Below, piece by piece: positions 24,301 to 38,000 of a stretch of 64,000 nucleotides of DNA (positions are counted from its first letter, which is position 1; every line of letters starts with the position of its first letter). Source of the stretch: Triplophysa rosa (lineage: Eukaryota; Chordata; Actinopteri; Cypriniformes; Nemacheilidae); assembly GCF_024868665.1 (NCBI RefSeq), contig NC_079908.1, positions 2,106,702-2,170,701 on the forward strand, given 5' to 3'. A program made the position numbers and the translations under genes. The notes under the pieces are model-generated. The model had not been told where the DNA came from. It saw nothing but the letters and a program-made list of their open reading frames with translations, and did no database searches.

Positions 24301-27300
24301 GGAAAATAAAGAAGTATAGTAACAGCAACTTTTTGTGAGGGATCTGCTACTCATATAAACATGATGTTCCACATTCTGATATACTGTATCTGCTATAGAT
24401 GTTTATACTTCATGACCAACCTTGGATTTATTCTGTCATGAAATTGAGCTTATCAAATACATTTTCTACTCAAGTACTTTTATATATTCACAACATTTCA
24501 GTAAACACCACATTTTGTGAAAACACGGTGTGTTTTTCAAAATGTCATGCCACAAAAAGTTGCTCTCAAGACATAAAAAGATGTGCCAACTTGCACCACA
24601 ATGTAAAATCCCTTGCAGGCTGTGGACGTTCTAAAAGCAGAACGCATTGGACATGGATACAACACACTTAAAGATGAAGCTCTATACAGAAAACTGCTTC
24701 AAGACAACATGCATTTTGAGGTACGCTCCCACACACAGTTCCAGGAATCATATATATGTAAAGAGATATACATGTAATCTCATGTCATTAGCCTGATAAA
24801 AATGCCTTTATCACACATGAAATTTGACTGTGTATGAACAAGAACAGAGTCCATTGCAACATGTACAAAGTGCAAACATAATAATTACCCAATATTAGTG
24901 ATAAGTCATGATAATATACACTGTATATAACAACTTCAAACCTTGTATATGACATACATTTTTACTTGTGTAACTGAAAAATGCAAAGCACAGTTGATTG
25001 TTTATTTAAAAATATCCCAATGCTCTCTTCCTTTGTGTACCACAGTGTATAATAATCACAGATTGATTATTAATTTATATCTCTCTTATCAAAGTCTCTG
25101 TTAATAAAGTGCTTCATAAGATGAATTGGGTGTGTCAGGATACCCAGGAGCCAGATTTAGAAACACTGGAGAGAGCATCTACAAAAATGTAAACTCATAC
25201 TGCCCTCTAGTGGACAGTATTCAAACACCTATGTTTATAAGCATGTCACTGGACATTCTCTCAGTGTACTAATATTTATATTTAGCATCCAGAATATTTA
25301 TGAGATGTTTAAAGGAAATTAATAGTATACACAATGTTACCATAATACTGATGTGTGTGTGTTTTGTCTCACTTTAGATGTGTCCTGTCTCCAGTAAGCT
25401 GACAGGAGCTTGTGGCCCTGATTTTACGAAACACCCTCTCATCAGGTAAAAATGTTAACACTGCATCTGTTCACTGGTTACATCACATTATTGTGATTGT
25501 CACATGTAACTCTGAATTGATTAAACTTGATTATGGTTAGGTATACATAATAATAATAATACTGTGTATGTTAAATAATAATATTAATATGTATACTAAA
25601 TAAATGCATTTTAAATATATACTTTATTATATACTATAGTATATTAAATATAATAAATAATATACTATACTGTATATATAATAAATAATAATACAATGAA
25701 TAAAAAGCTAAATTAATACAATTTATAAAAAGCATTAATAATAAAATGTTTCATGGGTTTATCAGTTTTCGTCTTTCATGTATATATATATATGTATATG
25801 TGTTTTCTTTTTAGATTTAAACAGGACAAAGCCAACTACTCCCTGAACACAGATGACCCTCTGATCTTCAACTCCACCCTAAACTCAGACTACCAGGTGG
25901 CACAGAAATACATGGATTTTACTGAAGAGGAATTCAAGAGAGTGGTAAGGCACAAACACAATCCATAAATAAAGAGAATTTTTATTTTATGTAATGCTAC
26001 ATGCTTTAAAATAGTGCGAGATCAAAGCCCCTTAGGGATATATAATTTTAGTACTCAAACAAAAAGCATCTCATTTGTGTCTTAGATAAATGTTTACACC
26101 AGTAGCTTTTTTTTGTCTAATGGAGTTCAAGGTGTCCACATAATAAAAGGACTTGTGAATGCATTGAATGAAACTGTCCGCTTCCCCTCCCACAGAATAT
26201 AAATGCAGCGAAGTCTAGCTTCCTTCCCGCAAAGGAGAAAGAGGAGCTTCTTTATCAGCTCTATGAGGCTTATGGCATGCTGAACGACACCAGCTTTTGA
26301 GCCTGCCACCGCTTTATACAGAGACGCAGGCTGCAGAGCCTTTTAAGATGTTTGCCTTTACATGAATGTGAAAGTGGGCCCGGAGTCCTTGAAGCGTGAC
26401 TCAAATATCTGGAGAACTCTATGAAATATTTTGTAAACGACACAAAATTCATGGCAACTTTGACATTTAGAAGTACACGTGCGGCCTGTCCACATAAAAG
26501 TTGCATTTGTCACATTAATATTACATTTTAGCATGCTGTTTTTTTTTTCAACAAATGCTGTCGTCTTGGAGCTTGAAGGACATTTTTTCTCATTGCATTT
26601 TAATGTCCATCATCTAAATATATTGTATTTGATTGCATATGATCCAATGCATATAATATATAACCTACTATACTTCATGTTCTCAACAGTATATAGGCCA
26701 TTCTACAGAATTGGTGCAAAGTCAGAGTTGGAAACATCTTGAAAATTTTGTTTTCTTCAGAAAATTGTAATTAATGCAAATTGTATAATATCAAAGGTAC
26801 ACATTTCTAGTAATTGTGCAGTTAATTTTCATATTGTAATTTCAGAAAATTTTGGAATAGTCTTCCTCTCCCCAAATTTTGTCACTACCAAAACACAATA
26901 ATATATAATTTAATAAGAAGGATTATATTTACATACTAAGATTTTGTTTAAATCTAAAAAAAGTTTTCACACGTAACAGTTACAATTTTAACAATACTTG
27001 AAGTGTAAAGTTTTCAGTTCTTCAGAATTTTGAATCCAGTCTTTCTTTGTAAAAGGCATAAAATTGATCATACTGATTTCAAAGTTTATATATACATTGA
27101 ACCAAACACTATTATAACATCTTAGTTGATCATTTAATATACTTTATTTTTGACAAAATATCCCATGTTTCGGTCGTGACACACACATTTTCAGTAGTGG
27201 TGGTGATCACAATATTTAATTTGCACAGCTGAATCACTTTCAAAATTTTATGTCAATACAAATAACTAACTATGTTGTACATACGCAGCCACCACATATA

Positions 27301-30300
27301 GCAGACACACATCTGACAATAAATATCTAATATAAAACCTACAACTCACATACTATATCACTACTAAAACACTAATGATTTGCGTAACTGTACAGAGTTC
27401 TGTTTATTTCCCCAAATAAAGGATTAAGTGTTCCTTTTTATCACTTCCGAAACAATTTTTGTTTTGGAAGTGACCATTTTTTGATACTTTTGAGCCTAGC
27501 TCAAAGATGCTAATCAGCACATTAGCAAGCACAGTTCTGAACAGATACAAACATAAAAACTTAATTTTATGGAATACTGGCCAAAAAAGTTTGTTTAAAT
27601 GCAGAAAAAATATGTTTGATAGTGACATTCCTTAAAGTTGCACACAGATTTTCAAACTTTTGAACACATTTACTTGAATGATAAGACCGATCTACTCACC
27701 ATGTAGCTATTAGAGAGAGAGAGAGACAGTAATGATTCTTGATAAAAAAAATGTAGGGGAAATCAGTCTCAGCCAATGGACTAAAAAAAACTTACACCGT
27801 TTTGGTAGTGACATGAAAATCCGGGACACATATTTTACATAGTTTAATCATTTAAAAATAAAATATAGAATAAAAGATTTGAATACTTTAATGCTTTTTA
27901 AATGTTTTTTTTTTTTATGTGAGACAACAGTTTGCACGAATACTGTAGAACGGCCCATATATGCACAGAAACAACAGAAGAGCTTTATAATGTGATGAAG
28001 TTAAGCAAAAACATTTGCACCAAGTTGTACAAAATTATTCAGGACTGTGTATGAAAGGTGCTATATGAATACATTAAATGGTATATTACATAGTATATTA
28101 AATATATTAGACATGTCCTTATGTGTTTGACCCACGTCATGAATCCAAAACATTAAACCTGATAGTGTTTTATTTGGTGCTTGTGTGATATACAGTATGC
28201 ATTTATGTACATTATATAAACTATAGGGTAACACTATAATAACCACTTTGTTGCCCTACCTTTGTTCTAACACCAGAGGGCATTTACAATAGACTTAACT
28301 CAGGANGCCTTTTCTAGAGAAGTCGGAAGCGATTGGTTCTCAAGGACGAACCCCATCTGTCGGTTCGACACAATGTCGAGAGACCGACAGAAAGGGAACT
28401 GAATTTCTCTAACACAAAATACTTTAACTTTTTGAGTAGCTAAGACAAAAGACATCAAATTACAAAAGTTGCAGACACTTGCTTTTTTAATAAAAGTAGG
28501 TAAAATTAAAATAACATAGAAACAGAAGAAGGAGAATTCCTTTAAAGGTGATGATGCGTTTGAAATATTAGAAAATAATATTGTTGTTTTAATAGGCTAC
28601 ACACAACCTATAAATACACCTGCATCAAAGCCATGAGGTTTAGCACAATCTTTTGAAGGTCTGTTAATGTTTTGTCTGGTCACACTGACATTAAATTATG
28701 TGTTTTCAACATTTTGTAGTTTGCATTACATGATATTACAATCGGTCGTTTACTCAGGTCCGTTATTTAAATGTTGATGCGCGTCAAACGTGCTCAAATC
28801 TGGAGGGCAACAAGTGAATGGCCCTTAACATTTATTTGATGAAACAGTTGTCAAACATTAGCATTTAGCTAAACAGTGCAAACTGACCTCAACCTCGGCT
28901 TCTGTCAATAGCAACTCCTGCCTTCTTTCAGTTGATTGGACAATAATCCTCGCCTTCCTTGATTTGATTGGCCAACTCAATCAGATTGACACTGAAGAGC
29001 GCTGTTAGAAAGCAGATTAGATCTGATATCAGTTATCTAGGCGTTTTCTACAATGTTGGCAGCACTAAATGCAGTTTGTCCTATTAGCCGACTTTTATTA
29101 CACACCATGGAAAAACTACTGAGGTCTGGACCTTGGGGACCTCAATGGTCAGTAAGGCCATGATCCAGTGGACCATGTTATGCAGCGGCACATCAGGCAA
29201 CCTGAGTTCGCATCCCTACTCGTGCTCCTTTCCCGTCTCCTGTCTCCCTCTCTCTCAAAAGATGCAGAGCCGGGGGTCGCGAGGACCAGGATTAAGAACT
29301 GCTGCAGTGGTCTACATGCATAACCCATGGCTTAAAAATAGAAATACTAACAATACCTTAGCATAACAAAAACACTTTTCTTCTAAAGTCATACAGGCAC
29401 ATATATACAAGTTATACAATTATATAAACCAAAGTGACAATAATTGAATTCAAATTTATTTATATAGCAATTTTCATTGTTGCAAAGCAACTTTACATTC
29501 ATTGTTCTCTAATGTAACATTTCTGCAACTACAGAGAGAATCAATACTGCAATACTGTAAGCCAGGGGTGGCCAACTTAGCTCCTGAAGGCCGAATCCAA
29601 TGTCCTGCAGACTTTAGTTCCAACCCTAATCAAACTACTTAAAGTATGCAGGACTACTTGAAAATTATGACCTGGGGTCTCATTGATAAAACTTTACATA
29701 GATTTCCTCCTTAGAGTATGTGCATGCACAAAAGGAAGATTTTACGTAAGCGCAAAAGTTGTCAGATTTAATACCTTGCGTACGCCAGGACCTGTGCATA
29801 AACCTGTGCATAATTCCCTTTATAAATCCCAGTCAGGGGAAGACTGTGTGTACATGTATCTCCACCCCATCTCCGATATAACCATATATGGAGCTTACAA
29901 TGCCTAGTTTAACTATGCATAACGTCAGCTGCATATCATTTCTATATGCATATTTCCATTCTCGTGACGGTACGGGACATGTGGAAGATATGAGCCAATG
30001 GACCACTCCACCACCGGGTCGTGTATGTGTCCACAATAATATCAAAGTGTGCACCGTTGATCATTGTTCTCGATAGAAATGTTTATATGGGCCATACAGA
30101 ATTCGTGCAAACTGTCAACTGACAAACTGTCCCAAAAACACATTTAAAAAGCATTCAAGTATTCAAATCTTAGTTGTTTACTAAGATCCTTCTGTCATCT
30201 TTTGAAACCCACAATAATATTTTAAATATCAGTAAGCTTAATATATATAAAAGCATAATTTATTGTGTACTTTCAATTGGGAGATGGGTGTCCCGAACCC

Positions 30301-33300
30301 AAACCCCTAAATTTCAACTTGCATTTTTTTTCCATTGTTGTTTTAAAGAAATATATTTCAAAATTTTCACTACCAAAACAGTCACGACCGAAACGTATCA
30401 CTGGGTATCATTGTCTCGGTAGTGACAAAAATTGTTTATAAACACTTAATCCTTTATTTGGGGAAATAAACAAAACTCTGCACAGTTCAATATAATGCAG
30501 CTAATGCAAATCATTAGTATTTTAGTATATTTTAGTAGTGATATAGTTGTGAGCTGTCGGTTTTCTATTAGATATTTGTGAGATTTGATGTGTGTCTGCT
30601 ATACTGTATGTGCTCGCTGCGTATTTGCAACATAGATAGTTATTTGTAATAAAATGTTGAAAGTCTGATTCAGCTGTGCAAATTAAATATTGTGATCACT
30701 ACCGAAAAATATGTCAAAAATAAAGTAAATTAAATTATCAACTAAGATGTTATGATATAGTTTGGTTCAATGTATATATAATCTAATGAATCCTTAACTT
30801 TGAAATCGATATGATCAATTTTATGCCTTTTACAAAGAAAGATTGGATCCAAAATACAACAAATCTCATAAATTACACTTGAAATATTGTTAAAAGAGGA
30901 AGAATTTTCCAAATCTTTCTGAAATTACAATATGAAAATTAACTGCACAATTACTAGAAATGTTTACCTTTGATATTATACAATTGCATACATAAACATT
31001 TCTGGGAAAAAAACACTTTTTTTCAAGATGTTTCCAACTCTGATTTTGCACCAAATCTGTAGAATGGCCCATATACATTAAAAATGTTTTAGAACACAAG
31101 CTCTGAAATTTTGTTTAAAAAGAATTATAATGCACCTCTCACTGTTATTTAAACAAGCAACATGCCACAGGAAAGTGTTTAAAAGCAGTGCATGCACCAG
31201 AAATATATCTATACTTTTTGTTTAACCTTTAGACGTCACTTGAGTGCTTAACTCCATTATTAAGAGTGAAACATTTAATCAAATGTGTATATAAAAGAGA
31301 AAAAAAGTTTTAAATGATTCTGCCTGTATTATAAGGCTTCACTAACACCAGTAAAAGAGCGTGTACGCATGATCCGGTAGTGAACAATGTAATGGTGAGA
31401 CATTAAATATTAAGATTAAATTTTGATTCAAGATTTGAGTTGGATTTTGCAAGAAGGTGTTTTTGAAACAATTATCACTCAGTTCAAGTGCAAATAATAC
31501 TGCTGGATTTAATCCTCATGATAACGTGGATCTAACGTATGGTATGGAGTGAAATTAAATGTGTGTGAGGCATTAATACTTGTAATCGTTCTTCTCCCAT
31601 TAACTTTCTGCAATCTGACTTGAGTTCACCAACTCGCTATCTGTGTTAACAGTTCCCCATGTCTCCAGAATGTTTGTATGAGTTTGCTTACAGGAGTGCA
31701 CATTATCCTGCCAAATTTGTTTTTAATAGATCACAACCTTTGTGTGAAAAGTGGCGTATTTACTGTAGGTGAATGCTTGAGTAAAGAGATGAGTCTTTAG
31801 TCTAGTAGTTTAAAACTGATTGTGTCTGAATCCCCAAACATGGCTGGGGAGGCTATTTCAGAGTTTAGGAGCCACGTACGAAAAGGGTCGACCACCTTTG
31901 GAAGACTTTGATATTCTGGGAACGATTAACAGACCAGAGTTTTGCTACCGCAATGTGCGCGGTGGATTGTTGCCTGACAATAGTTCACAAAGATACTGAG
32001 GGGCTAGACCATTTAATGCTTTATAAGTTATTAGTAGGATTTTAAAGTCTATTCAGAATTTAATAGGCAGCCCGTGGATAGTAGCAGAATTGGGTTTATA
32101 TGGTCAAACTTCTTTGATCCAATAAGCACTCTGGCTGCTTTATTTTGAACCAGTTGGACTTTATTCAGATGCGCTGCAGGCGATCCAGCCAACAAATATT
32201 TATAATAATCTATAAAATGCATAAATATGTTTCTGCATCTGACACAGAAGACATTGACCGCAGTTTAGAGATATTACTAAGATGGAAAAATAACACACAT
32301 TTAAGATGTTTAAGATGTGACTATTGTTGGACTTTAGAGGCAGTCCTGCATGTTCAAAATTCGAAGAGAAACTTTTAAGTTCAAAACTGAAGTTTATTAA
32401 TCAGATTTCAAAGAATAACAAAGCTTTGGGTTGTCAGTTGCTCTCCACACTCTATCCAACAGCCAACAACAACAACCATTTCCTGACACCCATATTTTAT
32501 ACAGAATGTGACGTCGTTCTATCTTCTGACCCCGCCTTTGCTTTTTAAGGAGTGTTGTTCTCTTTCCACCAATCACCATACGCCACGTTTATCTGCTTAG
32601 TTCCTGAAAAATAAAACCTTCTCAAAACATACATCCTGTGGTCAGTCGCTAGTATTGAGGAATGTTCTCCAGGGACACCCTCCCCCAAGGAGTGGTCTCC
32701 TAAAAACAGTCTATTGTGGCCGGACAACATACCAACATTCTTAACATTCTTTTAGTAAAAAGAAAACACTCAATCATCTAATGTTTTTAATTATATAGCA
32801 TTGTTTCTTAATCCTATGATTCATTAAAACACATCACAACTCATGATTATACTTAGAACATATGCAGTGGATTGATTCATAACATTTATTTTTCTTTGTG
32901 ACTCTTTATATGTGTGTGTGTTTATCTAGATAATTTATGACTCCAACCCCCAACTTTCTCTGTTTTCTTTGTTTGCCACAGTAACTTTCCACTGAGTGAA
33001 ATAGAAAGCACATGACAAAAACACACAGCTTAATGAAACAAATGAAAGAAAACACTTATTGATTATATTGATATTTAAATCATACTTTTATCTGAAAAAT
33101 ATTCCCACACTATCAAACAACAGTTTGCGGTACGCGGGTCATATGACATGGCTAAAATGAATATTATCGTTTGTTTTAGATGTAATGCAATGTGTATACT
33201 CGATTTAAGGTTAAGAAACGCTGTATATTCCACATACCATGCATGTTTGTATCTCCTCTTTGCCCCGCCTCTCTGAAACGTGCAGATTGTTATCAAAGCT

Positions 33301-35032
33301 CATCGCTCTGAAAAGCGAGGTGTGCTATGATTGGCCAGTTAACCAGTGCGTAGGGATTGGTCGAATACTGGAAGCGTGTGACGGAAATGTCACGCCTCTT
33401 ACCATATTTGGAACATCAGGTTCAGAAGCAATTGTACGGACAGGTACGCCCACCTTACTTGCGTATACATTTGGGCGGTCTTAGTCAAATCATACCATGA
33501 ATTGATGTGGATTTGTGGGGGTGTGGTTACACGAGGAGTTTCAGGCAGGTCTGGGTGAGCATTCGCTTTTAGATAGAATGCATCTTTTAGTCCGACACTT
33601 TAATTTTTCAATTTTACATGTCTAATACATGTATGGGCATCTTATAACACACCAAAGACACAGAAAAACAAGTATTCGTGCCATATGACCCCTTTAACCA
33701 TGGCGGTCGACACAACCGAACAACCATGTTGCACTCTACTTTTTTATATTTACCAGCTTTTGGTGTAATTAAACAATACCTCTGTCTTTAACATAGTACA
33801 TAGTAAACAGAAATAGACTTGTCATGACACGGAGGCAGACACGGAAACACAGGAACAGAGGACCCAATCGCAGACAGGTAAGGGGTTAACAAGACATTTA
33901 TTAACAGAAGACAAAACAAAAACCTACGAGGGGGCAAAATACAAAGGACAAGGTAAAACATGGCGGAGTGACAGGAACACGGACTAAACTACACTGGACA
34001 AGACTAAAGCTAAACATTGACATCAGGTATAAATAACTGGATTAAACTACATTGACCTCAAACAGGAACTCACCACATGAACTGAGTGACAGATAACAAT
34101 GAACCAGCACGGGACAGAAAACACAAGGGCATTATAAAGGGGATAAATCAAGAGGTAACAGGTGCGGGGAATGAAAACATTAACCATCAATAATTGGGAA
34201 ACGATAGGGCGGGGACAAAGACGAGACCTGGAGAGAGCATGTGGAAGGCCAAAAGGGCCAAAACACCCCTTGTATACGCTCTTCACCTCGCATACTTCAA
34301 ATCTCTAAATGTTACACCATTTTCAACAAATGAAAAATCACAAAAAAAGGTACAAATCTTTAACCAATTCATATTCATAATTAATCTTATAATTTATCCT
34401 AACGAAGAATAATAAAGTTTGGAGAAAAGGGGGGGATATTGGATAAGAGAGAGGAAATGAAATCAGAGAAGGGAAGTCGGAAGTCAGAGCGCGGTGGAAA
34501 TGGTATAAACCTGTGGAGCGTGTGTTTGTGTTTAAATTTTGGATTGCCATGATGGAATTAGTAGCTACTCAAGTAAACCTTGTGGATATTATGTCCCAAA
34601 TCATTGGATATGTATTCAGCAGAAGGAGAGTTTAAAAGACGAACCGACGGCACTCCTCTGCAAACGGTGGCACGACACAAATGGTTCGAAGATTTTTTTC
34701 CCCTCTTTTTGTGAAATCTACAAATGTGCACATTAAAAGCCTGAAAAGTCCAAAGATAAGAAGGTTGAAGGAAATTACCCAGTTGCATGCTCTAGGACTT
34801 CCCGGAAAGTATCCATGCCGATAAAACTTGGGAAATAAGTAAATTGACACGTAAAGGACTCAACGACCATAGTGGATTACAAATTCTATTAATCCGGAAC
34901 AAACTTTCTCTTACATTTTGAATGTTAGATTGTTGCTTTGGGGTTTGGTGAGAAGTTATTTAATTGTATTTTATGTTTTGTTACATGCTCCTATTGAGAT
35001 CTTGCATGTGTGCTTCTCAAATGTTTTGTTTT

Positions 35033-35066
<34 letters not shown>

Positions 35067-38000
35067 TGTCTCTTATATACATATAGTTATTTAATTGCTG
35101 AACGGGTCAAACAGAGTTTTTCGACAGTTAATTTAAATTGTCTGGCGCCCAACATAAATTCTAAAAACTCTTTCAAGACCACTACGTTACAGAGTGGCGC
35201 CCAAAGTTTCAAGACCACTACGTTACACCCTCTCCACATGGAACAAGAGGTTCTGCCATGAGGGGTGTTAAATGGGTTCTTTTAGGCTGATTGAAAACTA
35301 GACATGCAGCTGCATTCAGGATCATTTGCAAGGGCTTGACTGCATTGGTTGGAAGTAGGTCCAGTCTTGATATGACCAGAGCTTGGACTAGCAGTTGAGA
35401 GGCATGCTCTGACAGGAACGGCCTGCTTTTCCTGATGTTGTAGAGCACATACCTGTAAGTTCGAGTAGTTGCTGTGATGTGACAGGTGAATTTCAACTGG
35501 TCGTGAAACATCACCCCCAGGTTCCTCACAGACTTGGTAGGTGTTAAATTTGAGGATCCGAGCCGAATGGTAAGGTGGTGTTCAATTGATGGGTGGGCAG
35601 GTATAACCAGGATTTCTTTCTTGGAGAGGTTGAGTTGTAGGTGATGCTCTTTCATCCAATAAGAGATGTCCAGAAGGCAGGCAGAGACATGGGCAGAGAT
35701 GGTGGGGTCATCTGGCTGAAAAGAGAAATAAAGCTGCGTATCATCTGCATAAAAATGATATGAGAACCCATGCACCTTAATAATTGGACCTAGGGAGGTG
35801 GTATATATAGAAAAGAGGAGAGGAGCAAGAACTGATCCCTGAGGAACTCCAGTTGTCAGCTGTGAGATCTGGATGTCTTGCCTCTCCAGGATACCTTGAA
35901 GGATCTGCTTGTGAGATAAGAGTTAAACCAGTTGAGTGCAGTTCCAGAGATGCCCAGTTTGGAGAGAGTGGACAGCAGGATCTGGTGGTTCACAGTTTCA
36001 ATAAGGTTGTGCTGTGAGAGATAGGCAGAGAGTTGTTTAAATACTAACCTTCTGAGGGCCTTGGAAAGGAAAGACAGCAATGAGATTGGTCTGTAGTTTC
36101 TGACAACTGAGGGGTCAAGTGTCGGTTTTACCAGTAAAGGTGAGAAAAGGTGTTACCAGGGCTTGTTTAAATGAGGTGGGGACAGTACCAGTGGTGATGG
36201 AGGTGTTTGAGTGTGTGCGAGTTGAGGCAGTAGAGATGGAGAGATAGAATTTTGGAGACATCAGTCTCTGAAAGAGGCGAGAAAGAAGGGAGTTGAGGAT
36301 AGCAAGGGGTAAGAAAGAGATCAGCGATGTGTTGAGCAGAGAATATCCTGCTGGTGGTCTCCACTTTATCAGTGAAGTTGGCAAAGTCATCAGCAGTCAG
36401 CAAGGTATTTTGTTTTGAAAATACTTGGTTTTGGCTGCAGATATATCAGTAGCAAAGGAGTTAAGAAGATGTTGATACTTGGAGAGATCAGCAGGGTAAC
36501 TTGCGCCACTTCCTTTCCGCAGCCCTTAGCTTGGTCCGATGGTCACGAAGAGTCTCAGAAAGCCAGGGGCAAGAGGGTGTATCATGTGCAGGCCTAGAGG
36601 TAAGAGGGCAGACAGTCAAGACAGGATGTTAAGGTTGTACAGAGACTATCAGTAGGAAATAAACAAGGTTAGAGGTGGGAGGTGAGATTACAGGGAGTTT
36701 TACAGTGAATTTTATAAAGAAATGGTCAGAGACATGCAGGGAAGTAACTAGAATATTGTTAGCGGTGCAGTTACGAGTCAGAACAAGATCTAGCTGTTGT
36801 CCTGCTCTGTGGGTGGGAGGGGTGTTGGCCCCGTGAAGGTCAATGGAGGTGAGTAGAGCTAAGAAGTTGGCTGCTTGTGGTTTGTCAAGGTGGATGTTGA
36901 AGTTGCCTAGCATTATCAGTGGAGTGCTGTTTTCATGGATATTGTTATTCTAAGAAGTTTCCCAGCTGACCTGGAGTGCGATAGATGACAACACAATGTA
37001 TTTTTGATGGATAAGTGATGGTGATTGCATGGTCTTACTCTTTCGATAATACCACGTTCTGTACCATGTACTGTATTATTTTCAACCGTTTGTTTTCAAT
37101 TCAATTCAATTTTATTTATATAGCGCTTTTCACAATGTGCATTGTTCCAAAGCAGCTTTACAGGAGCAAATAAGAAAAACACAGAAAGGTAAAACACAGC
37201 ACAGTGCATGGTGTTTATAGACCAAGCAAGATCATTATAATAAATAATATCTAATAAATAAATGAATAAATAAATAAATGCAGTCTCCTGGTGAGCAAGC
37301 CAACACTGCACTGCTCTGCTGTGGCGAGGAACCCAAACACCAATGATGAATAATGGAGAAAAAAAAACCTCGGGAGAAACCAGGCTCAGCCGGGAGGGCC
37401 AGATCTCCTCTGACGTGTCATAGCTGCAATCAGTGACCCCGACCAAAGCCACCGAGCAACGTCCACGAAGAACAGTTTAACTGGTTTTGCTTTTCCTCCT
37501 GTAAAGCTGCTTTGAAACAATGCAACAAAGTAAAGAGCACTATATAAGTAACATTGAATTGAATTGATTAAGGGTATTTGGGGTTTGTGTTATGACATAT
37601 TTATTCTCCTGTGCAACAAGAAGTCATGACTGGACAACATCATGTTTTTAGTCACCTTGGTGTCCTAAGAAAATATAATTATCAATGGGAATATACTTGA
37701 GAGAGATTTATTCGTAAGAATGTCAGGGAAGGCTAATAATTGTGGCCAATGTGTATTATAGAAAAGCATTTATTTCATAATGTGATTTCCCCCCCACTTT
37801 AAATTGTTTTACTTGGATTTTTGTGAGTTTTTTAAATAAAAGATCAAAAGGAGAAACAATGCAGATTCATTTTCACAGCATTCTTTGCTCATATTTTCCA
37901 AGGGGGCTAATATTTTTGTCCCCAACTGTACATAGTTGGCTTCAGACTACTTTTTCAAGTATTTTTAATTTAAAAAAAGGGAGATTAGCTAATTCTCCTA

